A stretch of DNA of 22,330 bases, from NCBI GenBank assembly GCA_934121875.1, contig CAKOVG010000017.1, positions 1 to 22,330 on the forward strand. Reading direction: 5' to 3'. Shown here piece by piece: positions 1 to 5,845 of this stretch. Positions within the stretch are counted from its first letter, which is position 1. Every line of letters starts with the position of its first letter. The stretch is from an uncultured Clostridia bacterium. Its GTDB lineage: Bacteria > Bacillota > Clostridia > TANB77 > CAG-508. A program made the position numbers and the translations under genes. Under the pieces are notes generated by a model that did no database searches, was not told the origin of the DNA, and saw only the letters and a list, made by a program, of their open reading frames with translations.

Positions 1-203
1 ACTGCTTGCATTTTAAAGTTTGTTCCTGATTTTGATGCTGATTTAATTATTCCGTTGTCACTAAATAGTGTGTTGATGCTCACTCCTGCTAAGATTAGTA
101 GCACTACTATTGTAATAACCAGTGCTATTAATGTAATACCATTTTGCTTTTTTAGTGTTGTTCGTTTTTCGTTTGATTTTGATTTTTCTGTTTTTAATTT
201 CAT
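1..203 (-). CDS. Prepilin-like surface protein, N-terminal part (runs off the window)
   Basis: The first 67 codons of a gene that continues past base 1. The start is ATG at 203, preceded by a GGAGG ribosome site (complement of 215-219) about 11 bases upstream. The protein begins with a basic leader of about 20 residues, then KQNG followed by ITLIALVITIVVLLILAGV. This is the layout of a type IV prepilin-like signal: cleavage after Gly, then a hydrophobic helix that anchors or assembles the subunit. Glu at mature position 5, usual in true pilins, is Ala here. After the helix comes N-T-L-F-S-D-N-G-I-I-K, shared with the two other copies downstream. The family (prepilin-type N-terminal cleavage/methylation domain) is clear, but the mature domain that would give a function is outside the window. 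Confidence 0.8.
   Translation of the reverse strand, partial: MKLKTEKSKSNEKRTTLKKQNGITLIALVITIVVLLILAGVSINTLFSDNGIIKSASKSGTNFKMQA
43..150 (-). repeat. Prepilin-leader repeat, copy 1 of 3 (108 bp)
   Basis: This coding repeat aligns without gaps to 2603-2710 and 3793-3900. It carries the end of the leader, the cleavage-site Gly, the transmembrane helix and the first residues of the mature protein. Copies 1 and 2 are closest, with long runs of identity around the CTCCTGCTAAGATTAGTAG stretch. The mature domains beyond the repeat are unrelated between copies. Confidence 0.8.
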
Positions 204-606
204 TATTTTTTATACCTCCATTTTCTTTTGTATACATATTACCCTTATACACTATTTTTATTTAATTTTTTTTTAATATTTAGGTATATTTTATATATTA
301 CTTTTATTTTTTAGAAGTGAATTTAATTAATGGTTAATATTTTTCATATTGTTAATATATGTTTATATACAATGTTTTACTATTTTTGTACTATTATTTT
401 TATTCATAGTTTGTTCTTTTTTTAAACATTATAATTTACCTTCCCCAATCACTATTTAAGAAGATTATATTATATCATTTAACTTATTATCTTATGTGTA
501 AACAGAAAAAGAGAGATTAATTTTATATTATTATATTAACCCCTCTCTTAAATTAACTATTTTTGTTTTTTCTTGTTATGATTGCAAATAACTATATAAG
601 TAATTC
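204..606. other. AT-rich gap without a gene
   Basis: About 400 bases of very AT-rich sequence with no credible open frame. It holds the ribosome site of the prepilin-like gene that starts at 203, and a terminator-like hairpin for the minus-strand gene remnant at 504-551. The octamer GTTAATAT occurs twice 18 bases apart (333-340 and 351-358). I could not find a convincing -35/-10 pair for the gene at 203. Confidence 0.6.
504..551 (-). terminator. Terminator-like hairpin after the frameshifted gene
   Basis: Read on the minus strand, AAGAGAG and a partly paired GGGTTAAT face ATTAAT-CTCTCTT across an AT-rich loop, followed by a short T-rich run. The stem is imperfect next to the loop. Its place about 55 bases beyond the stop at 607 fits transcription termination. 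Confidence 0.45.
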
Positions 607-1135
607 CTAATAAAGATAATATGATTCTGTTCCATCAAATAGTTTAATTTTGCTTTCAGCTTCTGTTTTAGGAACTTCTATTTTTTCAAAAGTAAACTCT
701 ATTGTACTATCTTTTTTTATTACTTGTTTATCATATGTAATAGAAAATGTAAAATCAACTGCTACTTCATAATCTATTGGTGTCCATTTTTCTTTAACAA
801 TGTATTTTCCTAAGTGTAAATTAGAGAATCGAGTCATTACCTCATCATTAGTTATGGCTTTTGTTATAATTTCTCTTTTTTATATCATATGATTGTTCCT
901 ACAACATTTTTAATATATTTTCTTGCATATAATGATATTTCTGCATCTTTATATGAAAATTTATCTATTTCTTTTTTAGAATCTATCACTTCCCATTTGT
1001 CTTCTAAATATGTAACAAAATATTCTCTTGTAACAACTTTACTTTCTTTTTTTAAAAAACTTTGATATAGATATTACAACTATTATTATTAAAGTTAATA
1101 CTATTGAAACTGCAACTACTTTCTTTATTCAACAT
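607..1135 (-). pseudogene. Frameshifted small membrane-anchored protein
   Basis: Only the last 76 codons (607-837) form an intact frame, and they look like the C-terminal half of a larger protein. Reading upstream through all three minus-strand frames recovers the rest. An ATG at 1135 starts M-L-N-K. One frameshift later comes a membrane helix (KKVVAVSIVLTLIIIVV). A shift in an A-run leads to ESKVVTREYFVTYLEDKWEV, and after at least one more shift EIITKAITNDEV runs into the intact tail. The reconstructed protein would be one N-terminal helix plus an extracytoplasmic domain of about 140 residues. I do not recognise the family. The ATG overlaps the end of the frameshifted prepilin-like gene upstream, as in a coupled operon. 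The shifts lie mostly in homopolymers, so sequencing error is a real alternative to gene decay. Confidence 0.55.
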
Positions 1136-1385
1136 GCTGACCAGAATATATATACCAATATCCTCCATCTTCTCCATTAATTGGGAAAGCATCTTTATTT
1201 AGATTACTTATAATTCCATAATAAATATTTCCACAAGATTTAGTTTCTTCTTTTTTTACTTCGTAAAAAGATAAAATCATATTACAATAACTACCTCCTT
1301 TCGAATAACAAATCGCACTAGTTTCAGAACCGCTCCAACAAGATCTTGGACTATTGTCCTTTCCCCAATTAACAGTACTGCTTCC
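1125..1385 (-). pseudogene. Out-of-frame C-terminal tail of the FN3 prepilin-like gene
   Basis: Eighty-six codons plus stop continue the gene at 1369-2733 in the next frame. If the base at 1386 is skipped, the upstream T-G-K-Y-S-Y-S reads directly into G-S-S-T-V-N-W-G-K. The tail is Cys-rich (five Cys) and ends in N-G-E-D-G-G-Y-W-Y-I-Y, which looks like a normal C-terminus for secreted prepilin-like proteins of this type. The rejoined protein would be 535 residues. Nothing at the site looks like a programmed slip (no slippery heptamer that I can see), so a mutation or a sequence error is more likely. Confidence 0.55.
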
Positions 1386-2733
1386 GTGAATAAGAATATT
1401 TACCTGTAGTTTTATCAAAGTGCATATCCGAATATCCTGATATAGTATGCCCATATTGGCTACGACTATTTACTAAAACACTTTTATATTCAGTTTGAAT
1501 ATTAGCAGAATATTTTTTCCATTCATGGACTATTTTTTTTGTCTTAATACTTTTTCTTTCATTACATTCCACATAATTTCCTGCATTATCATATGCTACA
1601 ACATATATATTTTTATATACTACTCCTTGCTCTAAATCATTTACTTTAAATGTATTATCCATTCCTTCATAAACTTTTCTATCTCCAATATAAAATACAT
1701 ATTTTTGAATTCCAGATTGTTTATCTATTGAATCATCTCTTGTAATTGTAACTCCTGTATTTGTAATATCTGTTACATCTATATTAAATTTACATGGTTT
1801 TATTTCATCTATTATTTTTATATCGACATATTTTCCACTAATCACTCCATTATATAGTCTCGCATATATTATGTCTCCATTTTTTAGTCCTGTTATTGTT
1901 TTTTCTTTTATTCCTGCCCCTTCTCTTGTCCAACTTTCTTCTAAAATTCCTCCTTTTTGCCATTCTAGTTGGTATCCTGTTTCATTTGTGTATATTTTTA
2001 CTTCTGCTTGTCTATTTTCTTTCCACTTTATATTTCCATTTATCGTTGTTGGTATTTCTCTTACTTGTATTGTTCTTTCTGCTTCTTGCTTTTCTCCATT
2101 TTTTGTTGTTTCTACTTTTACTATGTATATTTCTCCTTGTATTAGTCCATTAAATTCATACGTTTTTTCACTTTTTTCTTCTGTAACTCTGTATTCTTCT
2201 CCTTGTTTTTTTATTGAGTATTTAAAATTATTTATTCCTTCTGCTCTTACTACTTCTATTTCTATACTGTTTGTTGTTACATTTACTGCTCTAATTCCTA
2301 TACTTAAGTTCTCGCTTTTTCCTATATAATTTCCTATTATTATATTTTCTGCTATTTCTTTATTTGGTTTTGCTGTTATTTCAAATACATAGCCTGGTGT
2401 TGTTGTCACTTCATATGTTCCATCTTTATTGTCTATTACATCCATGTTTTTATCTATTATTATTCCTTCACTTTCTATTCTATTCCAGTAGTCTTGTACT
2501 TTATAAGTTCCATTTCCATCTACATATACTGGCACTTTTGCCAGCTCTAACTTTTCTCTCATTTTTCCTATTTCTGCTTGTTCTTTACTTCCTTGTGCTT
2601 TTTTTATTATTCCTTTATCGCTAAATAGTGTGTTGATACTTACTCCTGCTAAGATTAGTAGTACTACTATGGTAATTACTAGGGCTATTAATGTAATACC
2701 ATTTTGCTTTTGTAACTTTGATTTCTTTTTCAT
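1369..2733 (-). CDS. Prepilin-like surface protein with fibronectin III-like domains, 3' end frameshifted
   Basis: A 454-residue open frame from ATG 2733, with GAGGAG (complement of 2743-2748) as ribosome site. Residues 1-13 are a basic leader ending in KQNG. Residues 14-32 form the ITLIALVITIVVLLILAGV helix. A stretch to about 150 follows with pilin-like N-terminal features (G-I-I-K-K-A-Q, then a short alpha-helical spacer). Two beta-rich stretches (about 150-228 and 315-395) have the spacing and closing Y-x-V/A-x-A-x-x of fibronectin type III domains, with another beta domain between them. The product is probably exported and surface-anchored or assembled with pilin-type machinery; no catalytic residues are visible. 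The frame ends early at S-R-K-Q-Y-C because of a one-base shift near 1386, and the natural Cys-rich end lies in another frame (1125-1385). It sits between two other genes with the same leader. Confidence 0.75.
   Translation of the reverse strand: MKKKSKLQKQNGITLIALVITIVVLLILAGVSINTLFSDKGIIKKAQGSKEQAEIGKMREKLELAKVPVYVDGNGTYKVQDYWNRIESEGIIIDKNMDVIDNKDGTYEVTTTPGYVFEITAKPNKEIAENIIIGNYIGKSENLSIGIRAVNVTTNSIEIEVVRAEGINNFKYSIKKQGEEYRVTEEKSEKTYEFNGLIQGEIYIVKVETTKNGEKQEAERTIQVREIPTTINGNIKWKENRQAEVKIYTNETGYQLEWQKGGILEESWTREGAGIKEKTITGLKNGDIIYARLYNGVISGKYVDIKIIDEIKPCKFNIDVTDITNTGVTITRDDSIDKQSGIQKYVFYIGDRKVYEGMDNTFKVNDLEQGVVYKNIYVVAYDNAGNYVECNERKSIKTKKIVHEWKKYSANIQTEYKSVLVNSRSQYGHTISGYSDMHFDKTTGKYSYSRKQYC
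2603..2710 (-). repeat. Prepilin-leader repeat, copy 2 of 3 (108 bp)
   Basis: This is the ungapped counterpart of 43-150 and 3793-3900, inside the FN3-type gene. It encodes the same cleavage site and helix. Conservation at the DNA level, including synonymous positions, suggests recent duplication or gene conversion among the copies. Confidence 0.8.
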
Positions 2734-2751
2734 TTTTTCCTTCTCCTCGTA

Positions 2752-2798
2752 TAATATGTTTATAAGGTTTATTTAATATGAATTTTATAAACATATTA
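2752..2798. promoter_or_regulatory. Perfect 14-bp inverted repeat upstream of the FN3 prepilin-like gene
   Basis: TAATATGTTTATAA (2752-2765) and TTATAAACATATTA (2785-2798) are exact reverse complements with a 19-base spacer. The structure lies in the leader of the gene starting at 2733, a few bases before its ribosome site. It could act as an operator, an mRNA hairpin near the ribosome site, or a cruciform. It has no U-run, so it is not a normal terminator for the upstream gene. Confidence 0.65.
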
Positions 2799-2864
2799 CC
2801 TACTGTCTTATATTTTTAATTTTTCAAATTTATTTGAATTTGTCTTTTGTATGGTGTGGTTGGG

Positions 2865-3917
2865 TTATAGAGAAACTACCGCGCGCACCCCATAGCTGGT
2901 GCCGTTAGTGCGGACGTCAGAGAACCACAAGGTGCAGCCGCCCACGTAGCCGATAGAGTCCACAGAGCGCAAACCAAAGAGCGAATTGTTAGTGTCCGCA
3001 AGTACGTCCGAAGACGCAAGCCAGTAGCTACAGTTTGATGTATCTTTTGCATTTCTAAATAATAACTTGTATGCAGGTGTTGTTTTTGCTATTCCTACTG
3101 TTGTTCCAGAACTATTTTCTGTTAATGTATCTGCATAATAATAGTACCAATTACTTGTTTCTGTTATTGATGTTACTCCATTTGAGCCTATTGCTCTTCC
3201 ATCTGGATGTTCATATTTACCGTTGTATAAACCTCTATTATATGTTTGTCCATTTGTTCCTGTACTTCCACTTGATGTATATGTTACTTTATTTCCATAT
3301 TCATACATTTGTCCTTGAGCATATTTTTTTCCGTCTACTGGTTTATTTGGATCATATCCTGTTACTCTATTTATATCTTCTACTTTTATACTTCTTGCAT
3401 TTGTTCCATATGGTTTACACATATTATCTAATTGTGTTACTCCTGTGTTATATCCTGCTTTTCCTTCTAATTTTAATGTTCCTATATCTTTTGTTGACAT
3501 TACTAGTAATTTGCCATTTTCTGCTCCTAATATTTTCCATCCTCCTGTATAACTTGATACTCCACAATCATAAGTATAATCATCTCCTACTGTGTATTCT
3601 GTTGTTCCATTTGTTACTTTTGTTTTATTTTGAGTCCACTCTACTGTTGGAGTAGGCGTGTCTCCACCACTTGTATTTCCTCCTGTTTCTGTATTTTTCA
3701 TTATTTCATTTAGGTAATTATTTAACTCATTTATTTCTCTTAAATCATTCTCTTTTGCTTGGTCCATTTTGTTTTGGGCTTCTTGAGCCTTTTTAATTAT
3801 TCCGTTATCGTTAAATATTGCATTTATACTCACTCCTGCTAATATTAGCAATACTACAATTGTAATAACTAATGCTATTAATGTAATACCTTTTGTGTTT
3901 TTTAAATTTTTCTTCAT
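2865..3917 (-). CDS. Prepilin-like protein with C-terminal C-type-lectin-like variable domain (putative DGR target)
   Basis: A 350-residue protein. ATG 3917 is chosen because GAGG lies 7 bases upstream; the TTG 24 bases earlier has no such site. Residues 1-10 are a basic leader ending in N-T-K-G. The helix ITLIALVITIVVLLILAGV follows, then an alpha-helical N-terminal stem and a T/G-rich linker (about residues 80-95). The C-terminal half (about 95-350) has the features of C-type-lectin/formylglycine-enzyme-like domains of secreted Firmicutes proteins: W-K-I-L-G, L-L-F-R-N-A, S-Y-W-L-A-S, and a final G-V-R-x-V-V-S-L. The last 50 or so codons switch to high G+C with many NNC/NNT codons, as in DGR variable regions (see 2876-3035). 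The likely role is a surface-displayed binding protein with a diversifiable ligand face, which is inference. It has its own sigma-A promoter and is divergent from the acyl-CoA synthetase at 4123. Confidence 0.8.
   Translation of the reverse strand: MKKNLKNTKGITLIALVITIVVLLILAGVSINAIFNDNGIIKKAQEAQNKMDQAKENDLREINELNNYLNEIMKNTETGGNTSGGDTPTPTVEWTQNKTKVTNGTTEYTVGDDYTYDCGVSSYTGGWKILGAENGKLLVMSTKDIGTLKLEGKAGYNTGVTQLDNMCKPYGTNARSIKVEDINRVTGYDPNKPVDGKKYAQGQMYEYGNKVTYTSSGSTGTNGQTYNRGLYNGKYEHPDGRAIGSNGVTSITETSNWYYYYADTLTENSSGTTVGIAKTTPAYKLLFRNAKDTSNCSYWLASSDVLADTNNSLFGLRSVDSIGYVGGCTLWFSDVRTNGTSYGVRAVVSL
2876..3035 (-). other. GC-rich putative DGR variable region
   Basis: By hand count 92 of these 160 bases (about 57%) are G or C, while the flanking coding sequence is strongly AT-rich. 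The change is abrupt: it begins with the codons for N-C-S-Y-W-L-A-S and ends just before V-V-S-L and the stop. Within it, conserved framework residues (Y-W-L-A-S, L-R, G-V-R) alternate with residues coded by NNC or NNT triplets (GAC, CTT, GAC, ACT, AAC, AAT, CTC, GGT, TCT, ATC, TAC). That is the pattern expected when AAC/AAT codons of a template repeat are mutagenised at adenines. Position at the extreme 3' end of a lectin-fold gene is standard for DGR variable regions. No template repeat or reverse transcriptase is present in the window, so the call rests on composition, codon pattern and domain. Confidence 0.6.
3793..3900 (-). repeat. Prepilin-leader repeat, copy 3 of 3 (108 bp)
   Basis: This is the ungapped counterpart of 43-150 and 2603-2710, inside the variable-domain gene. 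It is the most diverged copy (for example N-A-I-F-N-D in place of N-T-L-F-S-D), but the cleavage site and helix are unchanged. Confidence 0.75.
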
Positions 3918-3950
3918 ACGTTTCCCTCTTTCTTTATTCAAATTTATTTA

Positions 3951-3980
3951 ATTATATACATTATTTATTGTTATTGTCAA
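3951..3980 (-). promoter_or_regulatory. Sigma-A promoter of the variable-domain prepilin-like gene
   Basis: On the minus strand, TTGACA (complement of 3975-3980), an 18-base spacer and TATAAT (complement of 3951-3956) form two perfect consensus hexamers. The -10 box is about 33 bases upstream of the ATG at 3917, so the leader is short. Confidence 0.8.
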
Positions 3981-3997
3981 GTAAGCTTTAATAAGAG

Positions 3998-4036
3998 TTT
4001 GGTAAAATTTTATTCAATATATTTTACATTACCAAA
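3998..4036. promoter_or_regulatory. Inverted repeat between divergent promoters
   Basis: TTTGGTAA (3998-4005) and TTACCAAA (4029-4036) are perfect reverse complements 23 bases apart. They lie between the -35 boxes of the divergent promoters at 3975-3980 and 4041-4046. The position suits a regulator acting on one or both genes. The function is not known. Confidence 0.4.
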
Positions 4037-4040
4037 GGTC

Positions 4041-4069
4041 TTGACCTATTTGTTTCTTTAATGTATAAT
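4041..4069 (+). promoter_or_regulatory. Sigma-A promoter of the first acyl-CoA synthetase
   Basis: TTGACC (4041-4046), a 17-base spacer and TATAAT (4064-4069) give a near-consensus promoter about 53 bases before the ATG at 4123. The last base of the -10 box is also the first base of the palindromic operator candidate at 4069. Confidence 0.8.
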
Positions 4070-4096
4070 AGTTTTTGAAACTACATATTATAGTTT
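4069..4096 (+). promoter_or_regulatory. Candidate operator TAGTTT-N3-AAACTA-N7-TAGTTT
   Basis: TAGTTTTTGAAACTA (4069-4083) is a palindrome with 6-base arms that directly overlaps the -10 box and start point. A third half-site, TAGTTT, follows 7 bases later (4091-4096). The same arrangement, with the same spacings, is found at the other acyl-CoA synthetase promoter (11214-11241). A repressor bound here would block RNA polymerase. The regulator gene is not in the window. Confidence 0.65.
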
Positions 4097-4122
4097 AGTA
4101 AATTATTTATAGGAGAGTGCAA

Positions 4123-5844
4123 ATGAAAAAGGAACAAACTATTATAAAATTTGATAATATTAAAGATTTGCTATATCATTCTGCAAATACTTATGCTGAG
4201 GAAATAGCATTTACAACAAAAATAAAGAACGGTAAAGAAGTTGAATATGTAAACCATACTTATACTAATTTATTAGAAGATATTAATTGTTTTGGTACTT
4301 CTTTATATAAACTTGGTTTGCAAGGTAAACGTTCTGCTGTTGTTGGACATAACTGTTATGAATGGGCTGTTGCTCATTTGAGTAATCTACTTGGTGGAAT
4401 TGTTTCTGTACCTTTAGATAAAGGGTTACAAATTGGTGAACTTGAGGATTCTTTAATTAGAAGTGAAGCTGAGTGTATAGTTTTTGACGAAAAGTTAAAA
4501 GATATTATGGAAGAAATAAAAAATGCCGGAAAGACAAATATAAAACATTTTATTTGTTTTTCTAAGATACCAGGATTTTTATATTTTTATGATTTAATTG
4601 AAGATGGAAAAAAAGCTATTGAAGCTGGCTATTCTGAATATATAAATTGTAAAATAGATTCTTACTCTATGAGTATTTTATTGTTTACATCTGGTACAAC
4701 TTCTAAGTCTAAAGCTGTTATGCTTAACCAAAATGGAATTGCAACAAATATATATGATATGCAATTAGTTGAAACCTTTTATAGTACTGATGTAAATATT
4801 GCATTTTTGCCATATCATCATATTTTTGGTTCAACTGGTATGCTTGTAATGCTGGCATCTGGTGTAAAAAATGTTTTTCCAGATGGTTTGAAATACATTC
4901 AGCAAAACTTGAAAGAATACAAAGTATCGGTTTTTGTGGGAGTTCCAATTTTAATTGATAAAATGTATTCTACAATTATGAAAGAGGTTAAAAAGCAAGG
5001 TAAAGCTGGACTTGTAAACTTTATGATTAAATTAAGTAACTTTTTATTAAAATTTAATATTGATATAAGAAAAAAAGTTTTTAAACAACTTTTTGATGCT
5101 CTTGGTGGTAATATGAGATTTATTATATCAGGTGGTGCTCCACTTGATAAACAAGTAGCAACTTGGTTTAATAATATTGGTATTCATTTGGTTCAAGGTT
5201 ATGGGCTAACTGAAACTTCACCTGTTATATCTGCTGAAAATGATACTTGTGTAAGGTCTGGTTCTGTTGGAATACCTATGGCTAGTATTGAAGTAAAAAT
5301 TGATAATAAAGATGCAAATGGTATTGGCGAAATAATTGCTAAAGGTCCAAATGTTATGCTTGGATATTATAAAAATGAAGAACAAACAAATGAAGTATTA
5401 AAAGATGGTTGGTTTCATACTGGGGATTTAGGCTATATAGATGATGATGGTTACCTATTTATTACTGGTAGACAAAAAGATTTGATTGTTTTAAAAAATG
5501 GTAAAAAGGTATTTCCTGAGGAATTAGAAATTTTAATTAATAGATTAGATGAAGTTGAAGAATGTTTTGTTTATGGTCTTCCAGATGTTCAAGATAGTAA
5601 TGATGTTAAAGTTTCGGTTGAGGTAGTATATAACGAAAATGTTACTAATTCTAAATACCCTAATGCAACTGAGCAAGAACTAAAAGAAATTATTTGGAAT
5701 GAAATTAAAGAAATAAATAAAACTCTTCCTATGTACAAGTATATAAAACATCTTGTTTTAACAAAAGAACCTTTGATTAAAACTACTACAAATAAAACAA
5801 AGAGAAATGAAGAGTTGAAAAAAGTACTTGAATTGGAGGAATAA
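4123..5844 (+). CDS. AMP-forming acyl-CoA synthetase (long-chain fatty acid-CoA ligase family)
   Basis: A 573-residue ANL-superfamily enzyme that activates a carboxylic acid as acyl-AMP and then, by family, transfers it to CoA. ATG 4123 is chosen because AGGAG (4111-4115) is 7 bases upstream; a GTG at 4117 would touch that site. Core motifs are TSGTT at 189-193, GYGLTE at 359-364, TGD at 433-435 and GRQKDLIV at 449-456. The C-terminal catalytic Lys is likely in the T-T-T-N-K-T-K stretch at 554-560. The length fits FadD-like enzymes. The A3 loop is unusual: it reads SGTTSKSKAV where SGTTGxxKG is normal, so the glycine-rich phosphate loop has lost two glycines. The substrate cannot be told from sequence; fatty acid recycling into lipids is plausible. 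A paralogue lies at 9515-11182 with the same promoter operator. The hemolysin III-type gene starts one base after the stop, so the two are probably cotranscribed. Confidence 0.85.
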   Translation: MKKEQTIIKFDNIKDLLYHSANTYAEEIAFTTKIKNGKEVEYVNHTYTNLLEDINCFGTSLYKLGLQGKRSAVVGHNCYEWAVAHLSNLLGGIVSVPLDKGLQIGELEDSLIRSEAECIVFDEKLKDIMEEIKNAGKTNIKHFICFSKIPGFLYFYDLIEDGKKAIEAGYSEYINCKIDSYSMSILLFTSGTTSKSKAVMLNQNGIATNIYDMQLVETFYSTDVNIAFLPYHHIFGSTGMLVMLASGVKNVFPDGLKYIQQNLKEYKVSVFVGVPILIDKMYSTIMKEVKKQGKAGLVNFMIKLSNFLLKFNIDIRKKVFKQLFDALGGNMRFIISGGAPLDKQVATWFNNIGIHLVQGYGLTETSPVISAENDTCVRSGSVGIPMASIEVKIDNKDANGIGEIIAKGPNVMLGYYKNEEQTNEVLKDGWFHTGDLGYIDDDGYLFITGRQKDLIVLKNGKKVFPEELEILINRLDEVEECFVYGLPDVQDSNDVKVSVEVVYNENVTNSKYPNATEQELKEIIWNEIKEINKTLPMYKYIKHLVLTKEPLIKTTTNKTKRNEELKKVLELEE

Positions 5845-5845
5845 T

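Noticed and set aside
1369..1390. Programmed ribosomal frameshift in the FN3-type gene
   Set aside because: No slippery heptamer or stimulatory structure is visible at the shift site; a mutation or sequence error is simpler.
1871..2329. Long plus-strand open frames opposite the prepilin-like genes (also around 3071-3655)
   Set aside because: They are Leu/Phe/Ser-rich shadows of AT-rich minus-strand genes, with no ribosome site and no family likeness.
4069..4083. Known lipid operators (FapR, FadR, FabT) at the synthetase promoters
   Set aside because: The half-sites resemble FabT only partly and the spacing is 3 bases where FabT sites have more; I do not assign a known regulator.
4117..4122. 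GTG start two codons upstream of the first acyl-CoA synthetase ATG
   Set aside because: It touches the AGGAG site with no spacing; ATG 4123 has proper spacing.
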